Shown here in pieces: positions 1-5,607 of a stretch of DNA of 7,401 nucleotides. The first letter of the stretch is position 1, and every line of letters begins with the position of its first letter. Source of the stretch: Burkholderiales bacterium (GTDB lineage Bacteria; Pseudomonadota; Gammaproteobacteria; Burkholderiales; CAIKXV01); assembly GCA_019751575.1 (NCBI GenBank), contig JAIENF010000199.1, forward strand, positions 1 through 7,401, given 5' to 3'. The position numbers were made by a program, and so were the translations under genes. The notes below the pieces were generated by a model, which made no database searches, had not been told where the DNA came from, and saw only the letters and a list, made by a program, of their open reading frames with translations.

Positions 1-675
1 CCTGCCCGATGCGTGGGCGGAAACGTCCGCCGTGGCCGGGACGCGCTCGGGCGGCAGCGCGACCATCGACCAGTGGCGGCTGGTCCTCCACAGGTACTCT
101 ACCCGGTCGAACCGCATCCGCTGGTCCGGATGCGGCGCGGAGTGCACATGCAGTTCCCCGCGTTCCAGGTCATAGCCGGTCGCGACGAGATAGTGCCACG
201 CAGGCAGGGACCTGAAGCCGAGGTTCACCAGCATCACCACCGGCGCGCCGGCCGCCAGCTCGTTCAGCACGGCATCGAGGCGAGGGGGCAGCGCGGTTCC
301 GACCAGCCCGTGCGCGCGCGGCGCGGCGAGCATCTCGACCTGGAGGCTGCCACCCCGGCCGGGTACGTAGACCTGGGAGGCGAGGCGGGGGACCTCGACG
401 TCGACGCCGGCGTGCGCGAGGATCATGGCAAGCGAGGACGGGCCGCAGAAGTCGTCCCGCTCGCCGAAGAAGGGCACGGCCAGTTCCACCCGCGTGGGCA
501 GGTCCGGCGGTGGCCGCTGTCGCAGCGCGTCCGACTGCGGCAGGGAGACGCAGGCGCCGAGGAGCAGCGCGGCGGCCAGCACGGCGGCCACCCGCGAAAG
601 CCTGGCGGCCGCGCGCGCAGGCCACCCCCGGTCGGGGCGCGGCATCCTCCGCGCCTCGACCGGGGCCTGCACCAT
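1..675 (-). CDS. PA2778-like C39-type cysteine peptidase lipoprotein (3' end missing)
   Basis: I translated 225 codons on the minus strand with no stop before the window edge, so the C-terminus is missing. The N-terminus has an Arg-rich segment, a hydrophobic stretch (about residues 29-41) and a lipobox L39-G-A-C42, which predicts a lipoprotein. After a Pro-rich linker comes a papain-like C39 peptidase fold. Its putative nucleophile is C77 in D-F-C-G-P-S. The motif PGRGGSLQVEMLAA lies at 105-118, and the probable catalytic His is H161 in A-W-H-Y. The Asp expected about 17 residues later in C39 enzymes is replaced by a H-S-A stretch, so the third catalytic residue is unassigned. The layout fits the PA2778-family cysteine peptidases, which have no established substrate. 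The ATG at 675 lies 2 nt past the stop of the upstream gene with no clear ribosome site, suggesting translational coupling; Met11 (645) is an alternative start. I am confident of the family, not of the activity. Confidence 0.85.
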   Translation of the reverse strand, partial: MVQAPVEARRMPRPDRGWPARAAARLSRVAAVLAAALLLGACVSLPQSDALRQRPPPDLPTRVELAVPFFGERDDFCGPSSLAMILAHAGVDVEVPRLASQVYVPGRGGSLQVEMLAAPRAHGLVGTALPPRLDAVLNELAAGAPVVMLVNLGFRSLPAWHYLVATGYDLERGELHVHSAPHPDQRMRFDRVEYLWRTSRHWSMVALPPERVPATADVSAHASGR

Positions 676-677
676 GG

Positions 678-1031
678 CTATCGAACCACCAGGGCCCATA
701 CGAGGATTCCAAGCAGCACGATGATCACGAGGGTCCCGATGGCGCCGGCCGGCGCGTTCTCGATCTGGCCGGCGAGTCGCTGCAGCTCGGCCTCGCTGAG
801 CAGGCCCACCCGGTCGGACGCATCCGCGGGCGAGACGCCGAACCGCTCCAGCTGGGCCTTCACGTCGGCGCGCGAAAAGAACTGTTCCACGCGTTCACGG
901 TCCCCCGGTTGCTGTGCGGCGGCGACTGCGCTGTCGGTCCCGATCATTCCCGCGTTGGCCGGCTGCATCGGCAGCACGGCCACCACGAGGGCGAGCAGGG
1001 CGCAGGCAAGGCGATTCATGGCGGCATTCAT
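678..1031 (-). CDS. PA2779-like small exported membrane-anchored protein
   Basis: This gene encodes 117 residues. Residues 1-27 form a signal peptide (hydrophobic core about 9-21) with a likely signal peptidase I site after A25-N26-A27. The mature part has a conserved-looking helical region (about 46-92) with F-G-V-S-P-A-D-A, then R-V, L-L-S-E-A-E and L-A-G-Q-I. A small linker with P-A-G follows. A C-terminal hydrophobic helix (about 97-116) should anchor the protein in the inner membrane, leaving only a terminal Arg. The architecture matches the PA2779 family, uncharacterised proteins usually encoded next to a PA2778-type peptidase, as here. The start at 1031 is supported by AAAGGAG at 1044-1038, 6 nt upstream; the second ATG at 1019 lacks such a site. 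The function is unknown. Being a partner or substrate of the downstream peptidase is inference from the tight linkage. Confidence 0.85.
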   Translation of the reverse strand: MNAAMNRLACALLALVVAVLPMQPANAGMIGTDSAVAAAQQPGDRERVEQFFSRADVKAQLERFGVSPADASDRVGLLSEAELQRLAGQIENAPAGAIGTLVIIVLLGILVWALVVR

Positions 1032-1185
1032 TGTCTTCTCCTTTGGTTGGCGGCACGCCAGCCCGTGGCCGTGACCGGCCGTCCGCGCAGATGTACCGCC
1101 GCCATGCGCGCGAATCCTGTGCCCGTTCCGGCCTCGGGTATCATCGTCGGCTGACTTTCGACCCACCCGACGGAGGGAAGCATCC
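1032..1185. promoter_or_regulatory. Divergent intergenic region with possible promoter for the SDR operon
   Basis: This 154-nt gap separates the leftward PA2779/PA2778 pair from the rightward SDR operon, so it must carry promoters in both directions. The best plus-strand element is TATCAT at 1139-1144, a -10-like hexamer 42 nt before the SDR start. No convincing -35 lies at the matching distance. GGAGGG at 1172-1177 is the SDR ribosome site, 8 nt from ATG 1186. I see no operator palindrome of useful length, only a 5-bp repeat at 1067-1080. The minus-strand promoter could not be pinned down. Confidence 0.35.
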
Positions 1186-1965
1186 ATGGATCTCGGAATC
1201 GCCGGCCGCAAGGCCATCGTCTGTGCCGCCAGCAAGGGCCTCGGCCGCGCCTGTGCGATGTCGCTCGCGCGGGAAGGCGTCGATGTCGTCATCACCGCGC
1301 GGACGCCGGGGCCGCTGGAAGAGACCGCCGACGAGATCCGCTCGGCGACCGGCGTGCGGGTGATCACCGTCGCCTCCGACATCACCACCCCGGAGGGGCG
1401 CGCCGCGGTGCTCGCAGCCTGCCCGGAGCCCGACATCCTGGTGAACAACGCCGGCGGCCCGCCGCCCGGCGACTTCCGCGAATGGACGCGCGAGCACTGG
1501 ATCAAGGCGGTCGACGCCAACATGCTCACGCCCATCGAGATGATCAAGGCCACCGTCGATCCGATGATGAAGCGCGGGTTCGGGCGGGTGATCAACATCA
1601 CGTCCAGTTCGGTGAAGGCGCCGATCGAGGTGCTCGGCCTGTCCAACGGTGCGCGCTCCGGCCTGCACGGATTCATCGCGGGCCTGTCGCGCAAGACGGT
1701 CAAGTTCAACGTCACCATCAACAACCTGCTGCCCGGCCCGTTCGAGACCGAGCGCATGCGCAGCAACCTGTTCCACATCGCCAACGTCAAGGGCATCACC
1801 ACCGACCAGGCCCGGGAACTGCGGCGCAAGGAGAATCCCTCGGGACGGCTGGGCGATCCGGCCGAGTTCGGCGATGCCTGCGCATTCCTCTGCTCGGCCC
1901 AGATGGGCTACGTGACCGGGCAGAACTTCCTCATGGACGGCGGGGCCTACCCGGGCACCTACTGA
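1186..1965 (+). CDS. Atypical SDR-family oxidoreductase (FabG-like, divergent active site)
   Basis: This 259-residue protein has the length and fold pattern of classical short-chain dehydrogenases, but key motifs are altered. The cofactor loop is C13-A-A-S-K-G-L-G20, where classical members have T-G-x3-G-x-G. R39 after the second strand suggests NADP(H). N87-N-A-G90 is intact, and Asn112 and Ser140 match the tetrad Asn and Ser. Thirteen residues after Ser140, where the catalytic Tyr should be, there is Ser153, and the Lys position is Arg157 (S-N-G-A-R). The C-terminus has the normal R-L-G-D-P, T-G-Q and D-G-G pattern. This resembles the beta-ketoacyl-ACP-reductase-like SDR subgroup that lacks a perfect tetrad (cd05344, recalled from memory). 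It should be cytosolic and is probably co-transcribed with the aldehyde dehydrogenase 40 nt downstream. Substrate unknown; it may be a reductase with altered chemistry or a non-catalytic binder. Confidence 0.92.
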   Translation: MDLGIAGRKAIVCAASKGLGRACAMSLAREGVDVVITARTPGPLEETADEIRSATGVRVITVASDITTPEGRAAVLAACPEPDILVNNAGGPPPGDFREWTREHWIKAVDANMLTPIEMIKATVDPMMKRGFGRVINITSSSVKAPIEVLGLSNGARSGLHGFIAGLSRKTVKFNVTINNLLPGPFETERMRSNLFHIANVKGITTDQARELRRKENPSGRLGDPAEFGDACAFLCSAQMGYVTGQNFLMDGGAYPGTY

Positions 1966-2005
1966 GCCGCGTCCCCCCAAACTACGCGACACGAAGGAGA
2001 GCGAC

Positions 2006-3460
2006 ATGCTCGAGTTGAAAGATCCCGGCCTCTTCCGCCAGCAGTGCTTCCTGAATGGCGAATGGGTCGATGCACGTTCACGGGAAACCATCACCGTGCG
2101 CAACCCGGCCGACGGCACGGTGCTCGGCACGGTGCCGAAGATGGGCGCCGAGGAGACGCGCGCGGCGATCGAGGCGGCCGATGCCGCCTGGCCCGCCTGG
2201 CGCTCGAAGCTTGCGAAGGAGCGCTCCGCCATCCTGCGCAAGTGGTTCGACCTGATCGTCGCGAACCAGGAAGACCTCGCGGTGCTGATGACCTCGGAGC
2301 AGGGCAAGCCGATCGCCGAGTCGCGCACCGAGGTGATGTACGGCGCGTCGTTCATCGAGTGGTTCGCCGAGGAAGCCAAGCGTGCCTACGGGGACGTGAT
2401 CCCGCAGCACCAGGCCGACAAGCGGATCGTCGTCACCAAGCAGCCGATCGGCGTCTGTGCCGCGATCACGCCCTGGAACTTCCCGAACGCGATGATCACC
2501 CGCAAGGCCGGCCCGGCGTTCGCCGCCGGCTGCCCGATGGTGCTCAAGCCGGCCAGCCAGACCCCGTTCTCGGCGCTCGCGCTGGCGGTGCTGGCCGAGC
2601 GTGCCGGCATCCCGAAGGGCATCTTCAGCGTGATCACGGGGTCGGCTGCGGCGATCGGCGGCGAGATGTGCGCCAACCCGATCGTGCGCAAGGTGACGTT
2701 CACCGGCTCCACCGAGATCGGCCGGGTGCTGATGGAGCAGTGCGCGCCGACGATCAAGAAGCTGTCGCTCGAACTGGGCGGCAACGCGCCGTTCCTGGTG
2801 TTCGACGATGCCGACCTCGATGCGGCCGCCGAAGGCGCGCTCGCGTCGAAGTACCGCAACACCGGACAGACCTGCGTCTGCGCCAACCGCATCCTCGTGC
2901 AGGAGGGCGTGTACGACGCGTTCGCGGAGAAGCTGAAGGCGAAGGTCCTGACACTCAAGGTCGGCAACGGCCTGGGCGGCGACATCACCCAGGGCCCGCT
3001 GATCGACAAGGCCGGCCTCGAGAAGGTCGAGGAGCATGTCGCCGATGCGGTGGCGAAGGGCGCGAAGGTGCTCACCGGCGGCAAGCGCCATTCGCTGGGC
3101 GGCACCTTCTACGAGCCGACCATCCTCACCGACGTGACCACCGACATGAAGGTCACCATCGAGGAGACCTTCGGGCCGGTGGCGCCGCTGTTCAAGTTCA
3201 AGACCGAGGAAGAAGCGATCCGCCTGGCCAACGCGACCGAATTCGGCCTCGCCGCCTACTTCTACAGCCGTGACGTCGGCCGCTGCTTCCGGGTCGGCGA
3301 GGCGATCGAGTCGGGCATGGTCGGCATCAACGCCGGCATCATCTCGAACGAGATCGCGCCGTTCGGCGGGGTCAAGCAGTCGGGGCTCGGCCGCGAGGGT
3401 TCCAAGTACGGCCTGGACGAGTTCATGGAAGTGAAGTACATGCTGTTCGGCGGCATCTGA
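2006..3460 (+). CDS. gabD: NAD(P)+-dependent succinate-semialdehyde dehydrogenase (GabD-like)
   Basis: This 484-residue protein is full length for the ALDH family. It would oxidise succinate semialdehyde, or the one-carbon-longer glutarate semialdehyde, to the dicarboxylate in the cytosol. Visible motifs in order are P-W-N158-F-P (oxyanion Asn) and K181-P-A-S184-Q-T-P, whose Lys/Ser pair fits NADP+ as well as NAD+. Next are F-T-G-S at 232-235, the general base E256 in L-E-L-G-G-N, and the nucleophile C290 in G-Q-T-C-V-C-A-N-R. E387-T-F-G-P-V and P-F-G-G-V-K-Q-S-G near 452-460 complete the set. The C290-V-C292 pair is typical of SSADH; in the human enzyme the equivalent cysteines form a redox switch. 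The start is set by AAGGAG at 1994-1999, 6 nt before ATG. It follows the SDR gene by 40 nt and ends at a strong terminator. DavD-type glutarate-semialdehyde dehydrogenase cannot be excluded. Confidence 0.93.
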   Translation: MLELKDPGLFRQQCFLNGEWVDARSRETITVRNPADGTVLGTVPKMGAEETRAAIEAADAAWPAWRSKLAKERSAILRKWFDLIVANQEDLAVLMTSEQGKPIAESRTEVMYGASFIEWFAEEAKRAYGDVIPQHQADKRIVVTKQPIGVCAAITPWNFPNAMITRKAGPAFAAGCPMVLKPASQTPFSALALAVLAERAGIPKGIFSVITGSAAAIGGEMCANPIVRKVTFTGSTEIGRVLMEQCAPTIKKLSLELGGNAPFLVFDDADLDAAAEGALASKYRNTGQTCVCANRILVQEGVYDAFAEKLKAKVLTLKVGNGLGGDITQGPLIDKAGLEKVEEHVADAVAKGAKVLTGGKRHSLGGTFYEPTILTDVTTDMKVTIEETFGPVAPLFKFKTEEEAIRLANATEFGLAAYFYSRDVGRCFRVGEAIESGMVGINAGIISNEIAPFGGVKQSGLGREGSKYGLDEFMEVKYMLFGGI

Positions 3461-3474
3461 CCGGTTTCCCGGTC
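3459..3474 (+). other. Small hairpin overlapping the aldehyde dehydrogenase stop codon
   Basis: GACCGG (3459-3464) and CCGGTC (3469-3474) form a perfect 6-bp stem around a TTTC loop, starting inside the TGA stop codon. It sits 9 nt before the terminator stem and may help stabilise the mRNA 3' end. It could also be chance in G+C-rich DNA. Confidence 0.3.
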
Positions 3475-3483
3475 ACACGGCAC

Positions 3484-3516
3484 GAAGAAAGGCCCGGCAT
3501 CGCCGGGCCTTTCTTC
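3484..3516. terminator. Bidirectional rho-independent terminator
   Basis: GAAGAAAGGCCCGGC (3484-3498) and its exact reverse complement GCCGGGCCTTTCTTC (3502-3516) form a perfect 15-bp stem with an ATC triloop. The stem has a GC core flanked by an A-rich 5' arm and a T-rich 3' arm, so either strand reads as hairpin plus U-rich tail. It sits 23 nt after the aldehyde dehydrogenase stop and 20 nt after the stop of the convergent receptor gene, so it should terminate both transcripts. Confidence 0.9.
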
Positions 3517-3536
3517 ATCCGCTGCGGGGCTGCGGC

Positions 3537-4541
3537 CTACTGTGGCTGTACGCCGAACTCCTTCACCAGTTTCGCATAGCGCGCGAACTCCGACTTCATC
3601 ATCGCGAGGAAGCTCTGCTGCGTCGACTCGAAGGTCGGCTCCGCTCCCTGCCGGGCGAAACGCTCCCTGGCCTCCGGCGAGCGCAGCACGCGATTGATGT
3701 CGGTGTAGATGCGTGCGGCGAGCGGGCGGGGCAGGGCGGCTGGCGCGATCACGCCGAACCAGGCGTCGTTGGTGGCCGCGGGCAGCCCGGCTTCGGCGAG
3801 CGTGGGCAGGTCCGGGAAGGCCGGATTGCGCTTCGCGGTGGTGACCGCCAGCGGCCGTCCGCGCCCTTCGCCGATCAGTGCCTGGCTCGAGGGCGCGGTG
3901 AAGATCAGGAAATGGATGCGCCCGGCCTGGAGTTCGGCGTTCACGTCGGCGATCGACTTGAACGGGACGTGCACGACCTTGATGCCGGCCGCGCTGCGGA
4001 AGATCTCGCCGGCGGTATGCGCGAACGAGCCGATGCCGAGCGACGCATAGTTGAGTTCGCCCGGCCGCGCCTTCGCGTAGGCGATCAGTTCCTGCACCGA
4101 CTTGACGGGCAGGTTCGGCGCCACCGTCAGCAGGTTCGGGATGGTCGCGACCTGGGTGATCATCGTCACGTCCTCGATCGGACGGTAGGTGGGCTTCGGC
4201 TGCATCAGCACGCCGACGAAGTGCGGCGCGCCGACCAGTCCCAGCGTGTGCCCGTCTGGCCCGCCGTTGACGATCAGCTGGCTGCCGATCAGGCCGCCGG
4301 CACCCGGCCGGTTGTCGACCACCACCTGCTGCTTGTAGCCCTCGCCCAGCATCGCGCCCAGCTGGCGGCCGAGGAAGTCGCTGGCGCTGCCGGGCGGGAA
4401 CGGCACCACGAGGCGCACCGGGCGCGTCGGGAAGGCACCGCTGCCGTCGGCCTGTGCGACGACGGTGGCCGGCAGCGACGCGCCGGCGAGCAGAGCGCAG
4501 CCCAGTGCCGCGCGAAGCTTTCTCTGGTTCAGCTGGTTCAA
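3537..4541 (-). CDS. Bug/TctC-family periplasmic tripartite tricarboxylate receptor
   Basis: From a TTG start this gene encodes 334 residues, the usual size for Bug receptors. A signal peptide with a basic N-region (Q-R-K-L-R) and an Ala-rich core ends near V-V-A-Q-A, about residue 31. The mature protein opens with F-P-T-R-P-V-R-L-V-V-P-F-P-P-G, followed by V-V-V-D-N-R-P-G-A-G-G. Later come A-K-A-R-P-G-E-L-N-Y-A-S, G-E-I-F and V-H-V-P-F-K, all family hallmarks. The first ligand loop reads P-P-G-S-A-S-D rather than the common P-P-G-G-x-x-D. Bug proteins bind small carboxylates in the periplasm and deliver them to TctA/TctB permeases or act as sensors. No permease gene is visible, so it is an orphan receptor here; ligand unknown. 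The start was chosen by GGAGG at 4551-4547, 5 nt from TTG 4541. ATG 4553 lacks a good ribosome site and would add acidic residues to the signal peptide. Confidence 0.93.
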   Translation of the reverse strand: MNQLNQRKLRAALGCALLAGASLPATVVAQADGSGAFPTRPVRLVVPFPPGSASDFLGRQLGAMLGEGYKQQVVVDNRPGAGGLIGSQLIVNGGPDGHTLGLVGAPHFVGVLMQPKPTYRPIEDVTMITQVATIPNLLTVAPNLPVKSVQELIAYAKARPGELNYASLGIGSFAHTAGEIFRSAAGIKVVHVPFKSIADVNAELQAGRIHFLIFTAPSSQALIGEGRGRPLAVTTAKRNPAFPDLPTLAEAGLPAATNDAWFGVIAPAALPRPLAARIYTDINRVLRSPEARERFARQGAEPTFESTQQSFLAMMKSEFARYAKLVKEFGVQPQ

Positions 4542-4551
4542 TCGATCCTCC
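4539..4551 (-). promoter_or_regulatory. Ribosome binding site favouring a TTG start for the Bug receptor
   Basis: On the minus strand, GGAGG (4551-4547) is followed by 5 nt and TTG (4541-4539). The GGAGG overlaps the in-frame ATG at 4553, which has only a distant AGGA upstream. The TTG start gives a cleaner signal peptide. Confidence 0.6.
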
Positions 4552-4714
4552 ATGGATCCGGTTCGTCCTGCAGCGTGGCCGGAATGGCCCTTGCGCCTGC
4601 GGTGCCGGAAGTTCATCGGGCGCAAGTGTAGTGCGTTTGCCGGGGGATTTGCATCGGCCGGCGTCCGCGACTAGAGTGCGCGCCATGGCGCATCGACGCC
4701 GGGGGAGGATGACG
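4542..4714. promoter_or_regulatory. Divergent promoter region between receptor and cupin genes
   Basis: This 173-nt gap must hold promoters for both divergent genes. For the cupin, TTTGCA (4648-4653), an 18-nt spacer and TAGAGT (4672-4677) match the sigma-70 consensus at 4 of 6 positions in each hexamer. This would start RNA near 4684, just before the ribosome site. For the receptor, the minus strand has TACACT at 4630-4625 as a possible -10, with a poor -35 around 4653-4648. If both are real, the two promoters overlap, allowing one regulator to control both genes. No clear operator palindrome is seen. Confidence 0.4.
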
Positions 4715-4717
4715 ATG
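4701..4717 (+). promoter_or_regulatory. Ribosome binding site deciding the cupin start
   Basis: GGGGGAGG (4701-4708) abuts an in-frame ATG at 4709 and lies 6 nt before a second in-frame ATG at 4715. Only the latter has normal spacing. A third in-frame ATG at 4685 lies at the predicted transcription start and has no ribosome site. Confidence 0.6.
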
Positions 4718-5566
4718 GCAATCACGTTCAACGAATCCAGCGTGGCTGGAGAACCGCATGGCGCCGGGGTGCTGCGCCAGCGCCTGCTGACCGGACAGCG
4801 CGTGCCGGGCACGCGCATCCTGCTCGATCGGCTGTCGCTCGGGCCGGGCTCGGCGACGGCGGTCGAGATCGGTGCGCGCAGCCTCGGCTGGTTCCAGATG
4901 CTGGGCGGCACTGCGACGCTGACCGATGCCGTGGACGGCACGCGGGCTGCGATCGCGCTGGAAGATTCACACGTGGTCTTCCTGCCGCCCGGCTTCCGCG
5001 GCACGCTCTCGAGCAACCCGGGCGCCCGGGTGCTGTTCGCCGAGGTGCCCACCGCGGCAGACCTTGATCCGGCGCTGGCCAGCGCACCGCCGCCGCTGCG
5101 GGTGATCGACTGGAAGCGCGAGCCGGTGCTCGATTCCGAGTTCGATGCGCGCAAGCGGATCTACCTGGTGACGCCGAAGCTGTTCGGCACCACCGCGATC
5201 AAGGGCGAGATGATCATCTACCCGCCGGGGACCAGCGCCGCCAACCACCACCATGAGGGCGCCGAGCACTTCATGTACATGCTGGAGGGCCATGGCGTCG
5301 CGCATGCCAACGAGGAACCGTTCCCGGTGCGCGCCGGCGACCTGGTCTGGTTCGCCGACCACGAGCGGCATTTCTTCATCAGCGACGGCGACGAGGACAT
5401 GGTGTTCGTCGAGTTCTTCGCCCCCGGTGCATACAAGACGGTCTGGGCACCCGGTGCGAGCGTCTGCACCTGGATCGCCACCGGGCGGGACATCGGCGGC
5501 GGCGCGCCGGTGCGCGAGATCCGTTCGCACAGTTCCGCCGATCGTGAAAGCCAGGTCGATGTCTGA
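4715..5566 (+). CDS. Two-domain cupin (bicupin) protein with one intact metal site
   Basis: This is a 283-residue cytosolic protein with no signal peptide. The N-terminal half (about 40-112) has the spacing and Gly/Pro turns of a cupin barrel (L-G-P-G-S near 42-46; F-L-P-P-G-F near 89-94). It lacks the His/Glu metal ligands. The C-terminal half (about 160-240) carries a nearly canonical motif 1, with G172, H178-H-H180, E184 and a Gly after the next strand. Motif 2 starts at G208 and has H219, although its usual Pro and Gly are A214 and H216. The expected 3-His/1-Glu site is therefore H178, H180, E184 and H219. Such bicupins include dioxygenases, isomerases and ureidoglycine aminohydrolases, but the residues around the site do not let me assign one. 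It lies 41 nt upstream of an alcohol dehydrogenase gene and is probably co-transcribed with it. Substrate and metal are unknown. Confidence 0.88.
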   Translation: MAITFNESSVAGEPHGAGVLRQRLLTGQRVPGTRILLDRLSLGPGSATAVEIGARSLGWFQMLGGTATLTDAVDGTRAAIALEDSHVVFLPPGFRGTLSSNPGARVLFAEVPTAADLDPALASAPPPLRVIDWKREPVLDSEFDARKRIYLVTPKLFGTTAIKGEMIIYPPGTSAANHHHEGAEHFMYMLEGHGVAHANEEPFPVRAGDLVWFADHERHFFISDGDEDMVFVEFFAPGAYKTVWAPGASVCTWIATGRDIGGGAPVREIRSHSSADRESQVDV

Positions 5567-5567
5567 A

Positions 5568-5584
5568 GCCGGCGATCCGCCGGC
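5568..5584 (+). other. Intercistronic GC hairpin between cupin and alcohol dehydrogenase
   Basis: GCCGGCG (5568-5574) and CGCCGGC (5578-5584) form a perfect 7-bp all-GC stem with an ATC triloop. It begins 1 nt after the cupin stop and ends 12 nt before the GGAG ribosome site of the next gene. It has no U-tract, so it is not a standard terminator. It could protect the upstream mRNA from 3' decay or set the expression ratio of the two genes. Confidence 0.45.
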
Positions 5585-5607
5585 CTGCAATCCGCTGGAG
5601 TGAATGA

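Noticed and set aside
170..712. Minus-strand 180-codon open frame overlapping the peptidase gene
   Set aside because: It is out of frame with the C39-like peptidase, very Arg/Ala-rich, and overlaps the PA2779-like stop. The other frame carries the lipobox and the Cys/His motifs.
13..1074. Plus-strand 353-codon open frame antisense to the peptidase pair
   Set aside because: It is Arg/Gly/His-rich with no recognisable motif, and it lies opposite two genes with clear signal peptides, family motifs and a ribosome site. Long antisense frames are expected in G+C-rich DNA.
1067..1080. Short inverted repeat GGCCG-TGAC-CGGCC in the divergent gap
   Set aside because: Only 5 bp and all GC; expected by chance in this composition, so not called an operator.
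1141..2379. Minus-strand 412-codon open frame antisense to the SDR and aldehyde dehydrogenase
   Set aside because: The opposite strand encodes two complete proteins with good ribosome sites; this frame is low-complexity with no family motifs.
3262..5154. Minus-strand 630-codon open frame
   Set aside because: It runs through the terminator, the receptor in the wrong frame and the antisense of the cupin. It is an artefact of scarce stop codons.
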